From positions 124,001-188,000 of the forward strand of contig NYYZ01000037.1 in the NCBI GenBank assembly GCA_002686945.1: a DNA stretch of 64,000 nucleotides, read 5' to 3'. The stretch's first letter is position 1; each line of letters starts with the position of its first letter. The notes under the pieces were generated by a model that worked only from the letters and a program-made list of their open reading frames with translations, did not search any database and was not told the origin of the DNA. Below are positions 31,484 to 40,050 of this stretch, piece after piece. This DNA is from Planctomycetota bacterium (GTDB lineage Bacteria > Planctomycetota > UBA1135 > GCA-002686595). Position numbers and translations under genes: made by a program.

Positions 31484-32650
31484 ATGCAGCCTGTCCTCTT
31501 AGATCTTGCCGCCAGCAGTCCCCTGGACCCCAGGGTGCGCGATTGCCTGATTCAACACCTGGATGAGGTCCATGGCAATCCCTCCTCGCGCCATGCGCTT
31601 GGAACCCAGGCCCGAGAGGCGGTGGAACACGCGCGTCGACAGTTGGCGCGCTGTGTAGGCGCTGCGCCCAATAGCATCGTGTTTACCTCAGGAGGCACCG
31701 AAGCCAACAACTTGGGCATCCTGGGTAGCGTCCCCAAGCGAGGCCCTGGACGCATCTTGGTGGGGCCGACTGAACACGCCAGTGTGCGCCTCGCAACGGC
31801 TCAACTGGCCAAGGAGGGCTTCGATGTTGAGACGCTCCGCCTGACCCGCGATGGACAGCTGGATCTAGACCACGCCACCGAGCGCATGAACGAAGATGTG
31901 CTACTGGTGACGCAGATGCTGGTAAGCAACGAGCTTGGTACGCACTATCCGGTGAAACAGCTCGCCCGCCTGGCCAAGGCACGCTGCGGGGAAGTGCACT
32001 TTCATTGCGACGGTGTGCAAGCCCTCGGCAAGATGGACTTGGACCTGGAAGACCTTGGTGTCGACAGTCTGGCTATTTCGGCCCACAAGATCCACGGGCC
32101 AAAGGGACAGGGAGCACTGGCCATGGGCTCAAATTCACGGACTGGGCCACTGATATTTGGTGGTTCACAGGAAAAAGGCATGCGCCCTGGGACAGAGAAT
32201 GTACCCAGCATCGCAGCATTTACCCTGGCTGCAGATCTGGCACACGAGGGTCGCCAAGCGTTCAACGAGAGCGCCAAAGCCTGCCACCGCGAACTGGAAG
32301 AGGCCTTGACCGGTATCTCCCTGGTGTATCAGGACAGCATGGACGGGGCGCACATCTTGCAGACGAAGGGATGCGTGAATTCAATCTGTGCAGTGCACTT
32401 GCCCGGACCACCAGCGGAAGTCTGGCAGCATCATCTGGAAAAACACGGAGTCTTCATCGGAGTGGGATCAGCTTGCCAGTCCACATCGAAAGAGGTCAGC
32501 CCCGCTCTCTTGGCCTTGGGCTTGGACGCAGCCTCGGCACGCCAAATTGCACGCTTTTCCTTTTCCCGTGAAACCACTCCCAATGATATCGGCATTGCAG
32601 CCAATGCCCTGCACAAGGTCGCAAGGAGCTTGGAGAAACTCTCCCCATGA
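31484..32650 (+). CDS. Cysteine desulfurase (NifS/IscS-like)
   Basis: Product of 388 residues, a pyridoxal-phosphate enzyme that takes sulfur from cysteine as an enzyme-bound persulfide. Marks: SGGTEANNLGI, the His in PTEHASV, SNELGTHYPV, DGVQALGKMD, the PLP lysine in SAHKIHGPKG, and the active-site cysteine in GVGSACQSTSKE. Overlap with thiI (ATGA) indicates that it supplies sulfur for tRNA 4-thiouridine, possibly as a dedicated desulfurase. No iscU or other cluster-assembly gene is near. Confidence 0.93.
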   Translation: MQPVLLDLAASSPLDPRVRDCLIQHLDEVHGNPSSRHALGTQAREAVEHARRQLARCVGAAPNSIVFTSGGTEANNLGILGSVPKRGPGRILVGPTEHASVRLATAQLAKEGFDVETLRLTRDGQLDLDHATERMNEDVLLVTQMLVSNELGTHYPVKQLARLAKARCGEVHFHCDGVQALGKMDLDLEDLGVDSLAISAHKIHGPKGQGALAMGSNSRTGPLIFGGSQEKGMRPGTENVPSIAAFTLAADLAHEGRQAFNESAKACHRELEEALTGISLVYQDSMDGAHILQTKGCVNSICAVHLPGPPAEVWQHHLEKHGVFIGVGSACQSTSKEVSPALLALGLDAASARQIARFSFSRETTPNDIGIAANALHKVARSLEKLSP

Positions 32651-33849
32651 TCACCGAGCTGCGAGTTCCAGATGTATTGCTGTTGCGCTATGGGGAGCTG
32701 GCCCTCAAGGGGGGCAACCGGGCGAGTTTCGAAAATACGCTGGTGCGCAATCTGCACGGCGCCCTGAAGCCGCTAGGGGGCGGCACAATTACACGCCGCT
32801 GGGGACGCATCCAAATCCAACCAGAAGGCCGCTGGCGCGAAGCAATGAAGGCCTGCGCCCAGACCTTTGGCACCAAATCGGTTTCTCCCGCCTGGAATAC
32901 AGACCGCAACCTGAACTCCATGATTGCCATGGGTCGCACGCTCTTGGCAAACAAGCTGCAGGAGTATCCTCCCGAAGCCCGGCCCACCTTCCGGGTCACG
33001 GTCAAACGTGCGGACAAGGACTTTCCGATGACCTCTGGCGACCTGGCTGTCGCAATAGCTGAGGGCATGTTGGACGACGACTCCCCTGTGCTCGTGCAGA
33101 TGAAGAACCCGGATATCGAGTTCAACATCGACTTGCGTCCTGAAGGCGTCTTCGCCTTTCTGGACCGCCTGCCTGGACCCGGAGGCCTACCGGTCAAGAC
33201 TCTCGGCCGCGGCCTGTGCTTGCTCTCAGGCGGGATTGATTCCCCCGTGGCTGCCTGGTCTGCCATGAAACGTGGCCTCAAAGTCAGTTTCGTCAGCTTT
33301 CACAGCCCGCCTTACATCGGTGAGGGGTCTCGCTTGAAAATCCGCGACCTGGTCCGCGTGCTGGCTAACTGGCAAGGCCCCAGCAAGTTGAACGAGGTGC
33401 AGTTTGCTGAGATCCAGGAGACGATTCGCAATGGAGCCCCTGAAAGCCTCCGTACGATTCTCTACCGCCGCTCAATGCAACGCATTTCCTCCCATCTAGC
33501 GCATCGCTCAAAGACAGGCGCCCTGATCACCGGCGAGAACCTGGGCCAGGTGGCCAGTCAAACCCTCGAAAACCTGGCGTGCATCGGAGCCGCAGCAAAT
33601 TTGCAGGTCCTGCGCCCCCTGATCACCTACGACAAGGAAGAAGTAATCAGGCTGGCCAAGCACATCGGCACCTACGACGTATCAATTCGCGAGGAACCCG
33701 ACTGCTGCACGGTATTCCAGCCCCGCAAACCAGCCCTCAGGGCCCGGGCTGATGAATGCGAGACCGTAGAAGCGGAGCTCAACCTTAGCGCCATTGAAGA
33801 ATCGGTAGTGCGCGCATCCCAGATGGAACGGATCCACCCCGACTCCTGA
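32647..33849 (+). CDS. thiI: tRNA 4-thiouridine synthase ThiI (no rhodanese domain)
   Basis: Product of 400 residues. The N-terminal ferredoxin-like region (VLLLRYGELALKGGNR) and THUMP domain bind tRNA. The PP-loop LSGGIDSPVAAW adenylates U8, and TGENLGQVASQT and PLITYDKEEVI follow. The conserved cysteine is in EPDCCTVFQP. No C-terminal rhodanese domain is present, so sulfur must be received directly from the upstream cysteine desulfurase, as in Bacillus-type systems. The two genes overlap by four bases. Confidence 0.95.
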   Translation: MITELRVPDVLLLRYGELALKGGNRASFENTLVRNLHGALKPLGGGTITRRWGRIQIQPEGRWREAMKACAQTFGTKSVSPAWNTDRNLNSMIAMGRTLLANKLQEYPPEARPTFRVTVKRADKDFPMTSGDLAVAIAEGMLDDDSPVLVQMKNPDIEFNIDLRPEGVFAFLDRLPGPGGLPVKTLGRGLCLLSGGIDSPVAAWSAMKRGLKVSFVSFHSPPYIGEGSRLKIRDLVRVLANWQGPSKLNEVQFAEIQETIRNGAPESLRTILYRRSMQRISSHLAHRSKTGALITGENLGQVASQTLENLACIGAAANLQVLRPLITYDKEEVIRLAKHIGTYDVSIREEPDCCTVFQPRKPALRARADECETVEAELNLSAIEESVVRASQMERIHPDS

Positions 33850-33901
33850 GAACCAAGAGCAGTTGGACCCTGGACCACCAAGACACTACCTTGGCACACG
33901 C

Positions 33902-35965
33902 ATGAAGCGGGTAATGGCGCTCCTCTTGGCGATGGCGGTGCTCCTGGCACATGCCCTCGCTATCCACGTGGATGGATTCGGCGAAATCGGGCCCGCGCGC
34001 GAGGTGGCCCATGTGGCTTTCAGGCTGGCGCGTAACTGGGTGCACTTTGGCGAAGTTGTCTGGAATGTGGGCGAACCCATTGGCTGGGAGGCCTACCCTT
34101 CGCCTCTCTGGATTGCGCTGGCAGCAGTTGCCGAGAGGCTCTACCTGCCAGTGACCCTCTTCGCCCAGGTAGTGGGAGTGCTCTGTGCCCTGTTGACCTT
34201 GGGAGCCACCGCGCGCTTCTCTGTGGACAGGGTGGCGGGAGTGATTCCGCCCCTGCTGCTGGTGGCCAACGCCACCTTGGCTGCAACCGCAATCAGTGGT
34301 ACGGAATGGGCCGCAGTAACTCTCTTTCTGAGCGCAGCTTGGGTGGGGTTTGAACGCCGGCGCTGGATGGCCATGGCATTCTGCCTGCCGGTGCTGATCG
34401 CCCTGCGCCCTGAGGGCGCTCCCATGTTCGGCTTGTTGCTGGTCCTCAGCCTCTATGAACGGCTCCGTCCCCGTAGGGACGGTGGAAGTCCCGCGCCACT
34501 TTGGTCTTTTGTCCCTGGCCTGATTGCCCTCCTGCTGATGATACGCATGGAGCGCTTTGACGGAACCTCACTCTATGGCACCTGGCTCCAACAACTGTTC
34601 ACACCGGATGCCAGCACCCTGGCCGATGGGCTCAGTTCCACACGAGACGCCCTGGTGGCCTGGGTGACACCGATCCTGATTCCCTTCCCACTGATAGCGT
34701 TCCTGTTCGGGCGACTTTCAGGTCATGGTGCAAGAGCGCTCCTGATGGCAGCAGGTTGGATCGCCCTGGTGATCATGGGAGGCGGCTCCGACCCAGCCAT
34801 GCATATCTCCTTGGCCCCTGCCCTGCCCCTGCTCTGCGTGTGCCTGCAGCAAGGCATCTTGGTGGCGCTGGACACAGAATCACGGCTGATGGAAACCCTT
34901 GCCTGGCTGGCGCTGGTCGGAGTGGCGGGCGCTGGCGCCATGGCCAGCCGTTTCCCAGCGGATGTTGGCCCCCTACGGCTGAAGAGTTCCATGACCCAAT
35001 GGATGATTCCCAAGGGTCCCATGCCCCTGGCGGCCTACTTCCCCCAGGATCAGGTGGACCTCAACACGAAGGCCAGACAACAAGGGCGCCTCGCGCTGCA
35101 GGCAGAGATTGATCACACAATAACCATGCGCGCTCTCGGAATTTTTCTGCGGGACAACACACCGGCAGAGTTGACCATCGCAACCGCCTGGCCAGGAGCT
35201 ACGGGCTATCTGGCAGGCATCAAGCCCGCCGCTCAGGGCGAACTCCTGCCTACCCGCGGCAACCCCGTACGGGACTTGACCGGACGCATCCCCACGAGCA
35301 CTTCACTCCCCCAATCCCCATTTGGCACGCGGGAGGAACTGCACCTGAATCACCTGGAGGGTGCGGATCTTGTCATTCTGGGTGAAATCGATCCGAGCTT
35401 GCACGAAGACCTCGCACCCCTCCCGGGAATGGAACGCGCCTGGATTGACTTCTTGAAGGGCCCGGACGCTGGAGATCCAGAAAGCAGGGGTCCCCTTGCG
35501 AACTATGAGTTGGTCACCGTTCCCCTCTTGGCTCCAGGCGCAAACTACCGCCCCTTCCACATGCTACGAAAGCGAACTCTTGAAGCTCAACCGCACTTGC
35601 AACTCAAGATTGTCGGTGGAAAAGTGCGAGTGGAATTGACAGCGGCCAAGGACAGCCCAGAGCCCGCCATGCCTCAGATCCTTGACCTGGAAATCAGGTT
35701 GCGCAAACGCGGTCGCAACACACCCTTCTTCATCAACCCCTATGGGCAGGTTGTAACAGTTCCGCCACGACATGTGCTGGCGCGCACAGATCTCTATTGG
35801 CAAGGTAGACAGGACATGACGATACGCTTGATCGAATTCGATCTCGCGGCAGCCCAAGCGGCATGTGACTTCGACAGCCTGCGCGCAACGCTCTACAACA
35901 CAGGCACACGCTCAAGCAGCCCTGCTGCTGGAGCCGGGCCACCCACGGATCTCATGATGCCCTAG
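33902..35965 (+). CDS. Polytopic membrane protein, probable GT-C-type glycosyltransferase
   Basis: Product of 687 residues from ATG 33902 (MKRVMALLLAMAVLLAHA). About ten membrane helices span residues 1-350 and a soluble, probably periplasmic region of ~330 residues follows. RNWVHFGEVVWNVGE, followed by YPSPLWIALAA, and the later LIALRPEGAP resemble lipid-linked-sugar glycosyltransferases of the GT-C superfamily (the arabinofuranosyltransferase-like group). An acidic residue in the first loop (VDGFGEIG) could be catalytic. The donor and acceptor are unknown. It overlaps the convergent regulator by 14 bases. Confidence 0.55.
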   Translation: MKRVMALLLAMAVLLAHALAIHVDGFGEIGPAREVAHVAFRLARNWVHFGEVVWNVGEPIGWEAYPSPLWIALAAVAERLYLPVTLFAQVVGVLCALLTLGATARFSVDRVAGVIPPLLLVANATLAATAISGTEWAAVTLFLSAAWVGFERRRWMAMAFCLPVLIALRPEGAPMFGLLLVLSLYERLRPRRDGGSPAPLWSFVPGLIALLLMIRMERFDGTSLYGTWLQQLFTPDASTLADGLSSTRDALVAWVTPILIPFPLIAFLFGRLSGHGARALLMAAGWIALVIMGGGSDPAMHISLAPALPLLCVCLQQGILVALDTESRLMETLAWLALVGVAGAGAMASRFPADVGPLRLKSSMTQWMIPKGPMPLAAYFPQDQVDLNTKARQQGRLALQAEIDHTITMRALGIFLRDNTPAELTIATAWPGATGYLAGIKPAAQGELLPTRGNPVRDLTGRIPTSTSLPQSPFGTREELHLNHLEGADLVILGEIDPSLHEDLAPLPGMERAWIDFLKGPDAGDPESRGPLANYELVTVPLLAPGANYRPFHMLRKRTLEAQPHLQLKIVGGKVRVELTAAKDSPEPAMPQILDLEIRLRKRGRNTPFFINPYGQVVTVPPRHVLARTDLYWQGRQDMTIRLIEFDLAAAQAACDFDSLRATLYNTGTRSSSPAAGAGPPTDLMMP

Positions 35966-36686
35966 GGAGCCATCCAATACGATAACCCTGACCGATCACG
36001 GTCTGGATCATGCCCTGGCCTTCCGGAGCCAGCTTGCTGCGCAGACGCGTAATCTGTACCTCCAAGAGCTTGGTGCCCGGATCGGAATCCAACTCCCAGA
36101 CCTCTTTTAGCAACTGAGCACGAGAACAGATCCCCCCGTGCGCACGCACGAGAGCCAGCAGAACCTGGAATTCTCGTGGAGACACGTCGATCCGTCGCCC
36201 AGAGACATTGGCGACTTGGTGGCTTAGATCCAGGCTCAGTGGGCCAACCCGATAGCTCGGCAACATCTCGTGTCGGCGTAGAACAGCACCGATCCGAGCA
36301 AGCAACTCCTCGGGGCGAAATGGTTTCTGGATGAAGTCATCCGCACCTAGTTCCAGACCACGGATACGGTCGGCCAAAGCGTATTGGGCCGAGAGAAATA
36401 TCACCGGGGTCTGATCTCCCCCCATGCGCTGGCTGCGCAAGATATCCCAACCATTCTTGTCCGGCAAGCCAATGTCCAACAAGATCAAGTTCACTGCCGG
36501 CCCCTCTTCCGCCAGAATACCACGCGCCTCGAAGGCTGACCCCGCTCTGTCGAACCGATAGCCGGCACTTACCATGAGCTCTTCGATAAATGTGCCTACG
36601 CCGGGATCATCATCCACTAACAAGATACGAGGGGCCCCCTTGACGAGGCTGTTCAAGCTGTTGCCCAATGCCCTTTCCATGCTCAT
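35952..36686 (-). CDS. OmpR/PhoB-family response regulator
   Basis: Product of 244 residues from ATG 36686; a TTG at 36692 and an ATG at 36680 are alternatives. The receiver domain is intact: acidic pair in LLVDDDPG, phospho-acceptor Asp in LILLDIGLPDKNGW, Lys in DDFIQKPFRPEEL. The C-terminal winged helix (SPREFQVLLALVRAHGG, VWELDSDPG, VIGQGYRIGW) binds DNA. No histidine kinase is adjacent. It lies immediately behind the degenerate NtrC-like gene and is probably co-transcribed with it. Confidence 0.93.
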   Translation of the reverse strand: MSMERALGNSLNSLVKGAPRILLVDDDPGVGTFIEELMVSAGYRFDRAGSAFEARGILAEEGPAVNLILLDIGLPDKNGWDILRSQRMGGDQTPVIFLSAQYALADRIRGLELGADDFIQKPFRPEELLARIGAVLRRHEMLPSYRVGPLSLDLSHQVANVSGRRIDVSPREFQVLLALVRAHGGICSRAQLLKEVWELDSDPGTKLLEVQITRLRSKLAPEGQGMIQTVIGQGYRIGWLPRAS

Positions 36687-36688
36687 GA

Positions 36689-38569
36689 TCAACGAATCCC
36701 AAATCGTTTGAGTTTTCGGTATAGAGTGCTCTTGCCAAGCTTGAGCAGACGCGCTGCCTCAAGCTTGTCTCCGCGGGTTGCATTCAATGCGCGCAACAGT
36801 GCTTTCATCTCGTAATGGTCTAGACTGATAGGGTCCTCCTCCGTGATGGCCCAGGGGCCACCCGTGGCAGAAGCACCCGGCTGGTGACGAATAGGGGCAA
36901 GTTGTGCCGCGTGCACCATGGGATCACGCTGCGCCTCTCGGTCTCTCCCATGCAAGGGGTCAAGGCCCAGGATTGAAGCCAACTGCGCAACATCCAGTAG
37001 ATCTCCCTCGCAATGGTTCATAGCAGTGCGCACCACTGACCTGAGTTCCTCAAGGTCATCCGCCCACTGTTGCTCAGCCAACAAGTCCAGAGCCTGGGGA
37101 CTGACGCGCATCACACCTTTGGAGTCGCCGTTCTCGTCCAAGATCCCCTGCACGATCTCGTGCAAGTCCTCCTGACGATCACACAAGGCAGGAATATCGA
37201 TTCGGTGGTGGTAGAGGTGTCCTAGCAGCACCGGATCAAATTCATCCCTGTCGGCGAGTTCCTCAAGGTCCACAGTAGATGTGGCCACAATACGCATGGC
37301 GACCCGTTCAATCCCCTGTCCCTTGTCATAGATCCCACGGTCCAACAACTTGGCAAGCTGGGCCTGCACGCTGGGATCGAGCTTCTCCACGTTCTCCAAG
37401 ATCAGAGTTCCTGCGGTGCCGGCGGTCAAGTGGCCAGACTGTGCTTTGCCATTGACCACCCCCCCCAAGAGGATCGCCTGCTCGCTCGTGACAGGAACAC
37501 TGCCACAGGAGAAGTTGACCAGCGTGCCATTGGAGCTGCCCGAGTAGTGCAGAATTCGAGCGATCAAGTCACGCTCGGACCCCTGGTTACCACGAATCAG
37601 CACGCAGCCAGATCGCTTGGCAGTACGCGCCACGGAACTCTTCAGGGCACGAGTAATCGGACCGGAGCCAATTATTGCTGCAGGAGTGTAGTAACGATGC
37701 GCCATCAGCAAGAGCTCGTCGAAGTCCTTCTGTGCGATTCCAGCATTGGAGCTGTCCGGGGCCATTTCTTCTTGTCTGGCGCCGCGCTCATGAAACAGGA
37801 CGACCCGCAGGCTGGGTTCGTCGTTCTGCGAGCCAAGCGCTGTGGGAACGACATGCACACTGAGAAAACGATTGGGCGCATCTCCGCGACTACGCAACTC
37901 CATACGAAAGCTCCGCCGGCTGCCCAGGTGCGCATCACGGACAAACCCCTCGAGGCCCGTACCTGGAGATATGGCACCCAGGCGCTGCCCGATGCACTTT
38001 GAGCTGACTATGCTGAGCGCTCCACGATCTGCATGGCGCACGATGCCCTGACTGTCAACGACCACCAAACCTGCAGGCCTTGGAGAAGACCCATCGGACA
38101 TGGGCTCCACCCCAGGTGCCTGTTGTGCCCGTTCCTCCTCCATGCGCCGAACCTGGCCGGCTACTATGCGGTTCTGGACTCCAAGCTCATTGAGGCGTCG
38201 GAAGGTCCTTTGGTAGGCCCCCAGGACACTGTGGATTGCCGCCATCTCGGAGCGATCGAGAATTGCATCACAGCCAGCATGATAGAACTCCTGCACACGC
38301 TCGACTGAGATCCCGCCCTGGCGATAAACCAGAATAGGGGCTCCTGATTGCACTAGAATGTCCCTAAGCCTCTTGATTGCCTCAGTAGCGCCGAGTTCCC
38401 CGTCAAGGGCAGCGGATAGCAGCACCACTTCAGTACGCTCCTCAGAAGCGATGGAAAGGGCGCTGAATCCGGAATCAGCGACACTGACCTGATATCCAAA
38501 ATCGGATAGTCGGCTCGATAGAACAAGCCGTTCTGCGGAGTCAGACTCCACGAGCAGAACTCGAATCAC
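36689..38569 (-). CDS. Degenerate NtrC-like regulator (pseudo-receiver, PAS-like, inactive AAA+, Fis helix-turn-helix)
   Basis: Product of 626 residues from GTG 38569, fixed by AAGGAG 9 bases upstream. Residues ~1-115 fold like a receiver, but the phospho-acceptor position is Ser (VVLLSAALDG) and the conserved Lys is Arg. A PAS-like segment follows (~167-260). The AAA+ region (~300-480) keeps its outline, but Walker A reads RGNQGSERD in place of GESGTGKE, the Walker B DE is EN (LILENV), and the GAFTGA loop that contacts sigma-54 is missing. The C-terminal Fis-type helix-turn-helix (LEAARLLKLGKSTLYRKLK) is intact. It should bind DNA without remodelling sigma-54. Confidence 0.8.
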   Translation of the reverse strand: MIRVLLVESDSAERLVLSSRLSDFGYQVSVADSGFSALSIASEERTEVVLLSAALDGELGATEAIKRLRDILVQSGAPILVYRQGGISVERVQEFYHAGCDAILDRSEMAAIHSVLGAYQRTFRRLNELGVQNRIVAGQVRRMEEERAQQAPGVEPMSDGSSPRPAGLVVVDSQGIVRHADRGALSIVSSKCIGQRLGAISPGTGLEGFVRDAHLGSRRSFRMELRSRGDAPNRFLSVHVVPTALGSQNDEPSLRVVLFHERGARQEEMAPDSSNAGIAQKDFDELLLMAHRYYTPAAIIGSGPITRALKSSVARTAKRSGCVLIRGNQGSERDLIARILHYSGSSNGTLVNFSCGSVPVTSEQAILLGGVVNGKAQSGHLTAGTAGTLILENVEKLDPSVQAQLAKLLDRGIYDKGQGIERVAMRIVATSTVDLEELADRDEFDPVLLGHLYHHRIDIPALCDRQEDLHEIVQGILDENGDSKGVMRVSPQALDLLAEQQWADDLEELRSVVRTAMNHCEGDLLDVAQLASILGLDPLHGRDREAQRDPMVHAAQLAPIRHQPGASATGGPWAITEEDPISLDHYEMKALLRALNATRGDKLEAARLLKLGKSTLYRKLKRFGIR

Positions 38570-38578
38570 GTTGATAAT

Positions 38579-38584
38579 CTCCTT
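38579..38584 (-). promoter_or_regulatory. Ribosome-binding site of the NtrC-like gene
   Basis: AAGGAG on the minus strand, 9 bases before GTG 38569. It decides between this start and the longer TTG frame. Confidence 0.8.
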
Positions 38585-38617
38585 TAGTTTTTCTGCGGCC
38601 AACGCACCTCAGCACAA

Positions 38618-39859
38618 ATGCTTGTGCTCTCTCTTGAGGTCGACTCTCGCAGATGGTCCTCTTCTCTCTCAATGACCATCCTCGGCCACAGGGCGTTGCG
38701 TTTCTTGGACGATCTTCCAAAAAATGCGACAGATCTTGAAGTCGCATCTTTACTGCGGAAAACCCTAAGTATCGAACAGGCCTTGGCAGCAAGCGAACAG
38801 TACTTCCTGCGCCGCAGAGCTCTCAGCCAACGTGGAGACGACCGTTTCCTACTTTTGACACGCAAGGGACTTGAGCAGGCAACCCATCCAATGGTCGCTG
38901 CCTGGCGCGCTCGCGAACTGAGTAGGACCCCTGCTCGGGGACCCTTCTGGGACGCTACCTGCGGCCTTGGGGCAGACAGCCTGGCTCTTCTGGATCAAGG
39001 TCAAAGCCTGATCTCAAGCGATCTGGATCCGAGAACAGTTGCCTGTGCGGCGCATAATCTAAATGAAGTTGCAAGTCCCGGGGCGCGCTCCCTCGTACTG
39101 CGCTGCGATGCCACTGAGCGCGCTGTGCGTCCCGCCGGGGTTCTGATCGATCCGGATCGGCGTAAGAACAACCGGCGCAGTCTGGATCCCAGTATCTGGT
39201 CCCCTTCAATGGAAAAGTGCCTGGAGGTCCTCAAGCAGGCGGAAATGGGATGCCTGAAGCTCCCTCCCTCACTGACCCCGACGGAAAACCTGCTCAGTCT
39301 TGGCACCCTCTGCTGGGTCAGCTTCGAACGCGAATTGAAGGAAGTCGCACTGTTCAGCGGACTGGCAGCGTGGGATGGCCCTCCTCGTCGAGTGGTTGCC
39401 CTCACAGGTGCTGCAGGTGAGGAGGTCCTTGAAGGCGAACCGATCAGGATGGCCCCCATGGACCCAAAGCATGTGCAGAGCGTTGACTGGCTCGCCAACC
39501 CCGATCCCGCCCTCCTTCGCAGTGGCCTACTCGAACTAGAGGCTAGCCGCCACGGCCTGCGCCCCCTCGCTCCTCAGCTGGCCTGGGTCGGGGGCGAGGA
39601 ACAACCCTCATCCCCTTTCTTCAAGTGCAAGCGGGTTCTGGCCAGTACCCGAGCAGACCCACGGCGGGTGCGCCGCATGCTGGCTGACCACGATGTGGGC
39701 CCCTTGGATATCTGGAAACGAGGTCATCCGGACTCCGCAGAAGTGCTGGCCCGGCGTTTTAAGGGGCGAGGAAGCCGCCGGGCGATCCTGGCCATCGGAC
39801 GGCTGGAGGAGGGTCACCAGGCCTGGTTGCTGGACCCAGAGTCAGGAGCAGCCCACTGA
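38618..39859 (+). CDS. Class I SAM methyltransferase with THUMP-like C-terminal domain
   Basis: Product of 413 residues from ATG 38618; an ATG at 38672 is also possible. An N-terminal helical region precedes the SAM-binding motif I (FWDATCGLGADSLALL) and an acidic SSDLDPRTVACAAHN. The segment GVLIDPDRRKNNRR is the expected motif IV region. The C-terminal half (VLASTRADPRRVRRML, PLDIWKRGHP) resembles the THUMP-like domain of this family, seen in putative RNA methyltransferases. The target is unknown. It is divergent from the NtrC-like gene by 48 bases. Confidence 0.7.
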   Translation: MLVLSLEVDSRRWSSSLSMTILGHRALRFLDDLPKNATDLEVASLLRKTLSIEQALAASEQYFLRRRALSQRGDDRFLLLTRKGLEQATHPMVAAWRARELSRTPARGPFWDATCGLGADSLALLDQGQSLISSDLDPRTVACAAHNLNEVASPGARSLVLRCDATERAVRPAGVLIDPDRRKNNRRSLDPSIWSPSMEKCLEVLKQAEMGCLKLPPSLTPTENLLSLGTLCWVSFERELKEVALFSGLAAWDGPPRRVVALTGAAGEEVLEGEPIRMAPMDPKHVQSVDWLANPDPALLRSGLLELEASRHGLRPLAPQLAWVGGEEQPSSPFFKCKRVLASTRADPRRVRRMLADHDVGPLDIWKRGHPDSAEVLARRFKGRGSRRAILAIGRLEEGHQAWLLDPESGAAH

Positions 39860-39884
39860 AGGCCTATGCCAGGACCCCACTTCC

Positions 39885-39961
39885 TGGTGGGCGATAAGGG
39901 ACTCGAACCCCCGACCTACTCGGTGTAAACGAGCCGCTCTAACCAGCTGAGCTAATCGCCC
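39885..39961 (-). tRNA. tRNA-Val (anticodon UAC)
   Basis: Minus-strand cloverleaf of 77 bases. The acceptor GGGCGAT pairs with ATCGCCC. The D arm is GCTC-AGCTGGTTA-GAGC, the anticodon arm GCTCG-TTTACAC-CGAGT with TAC (one G-T pair), and the T arm GGGGG-TTCGAGT-CCCTT with two G-T pairs. ACCA is encoded at the 3' end. Decodes GUA and probably GUG. Confidence 0.97.
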
Positions 39962-40050
39962 CAGGAAGCTAGCGGGTGGGAAACCCGCCCCAAGACGATA
40001 ACCTATAGACCCCCAGGAAGGAATCCCCCCCTACCGGGAGAATAACCCCC

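Noticed and set aside
36689-38569. Annotation as a functional sigma-54 activator
   Set aside because: Walker A, Walker B and GAFTGA motifs are all lost.
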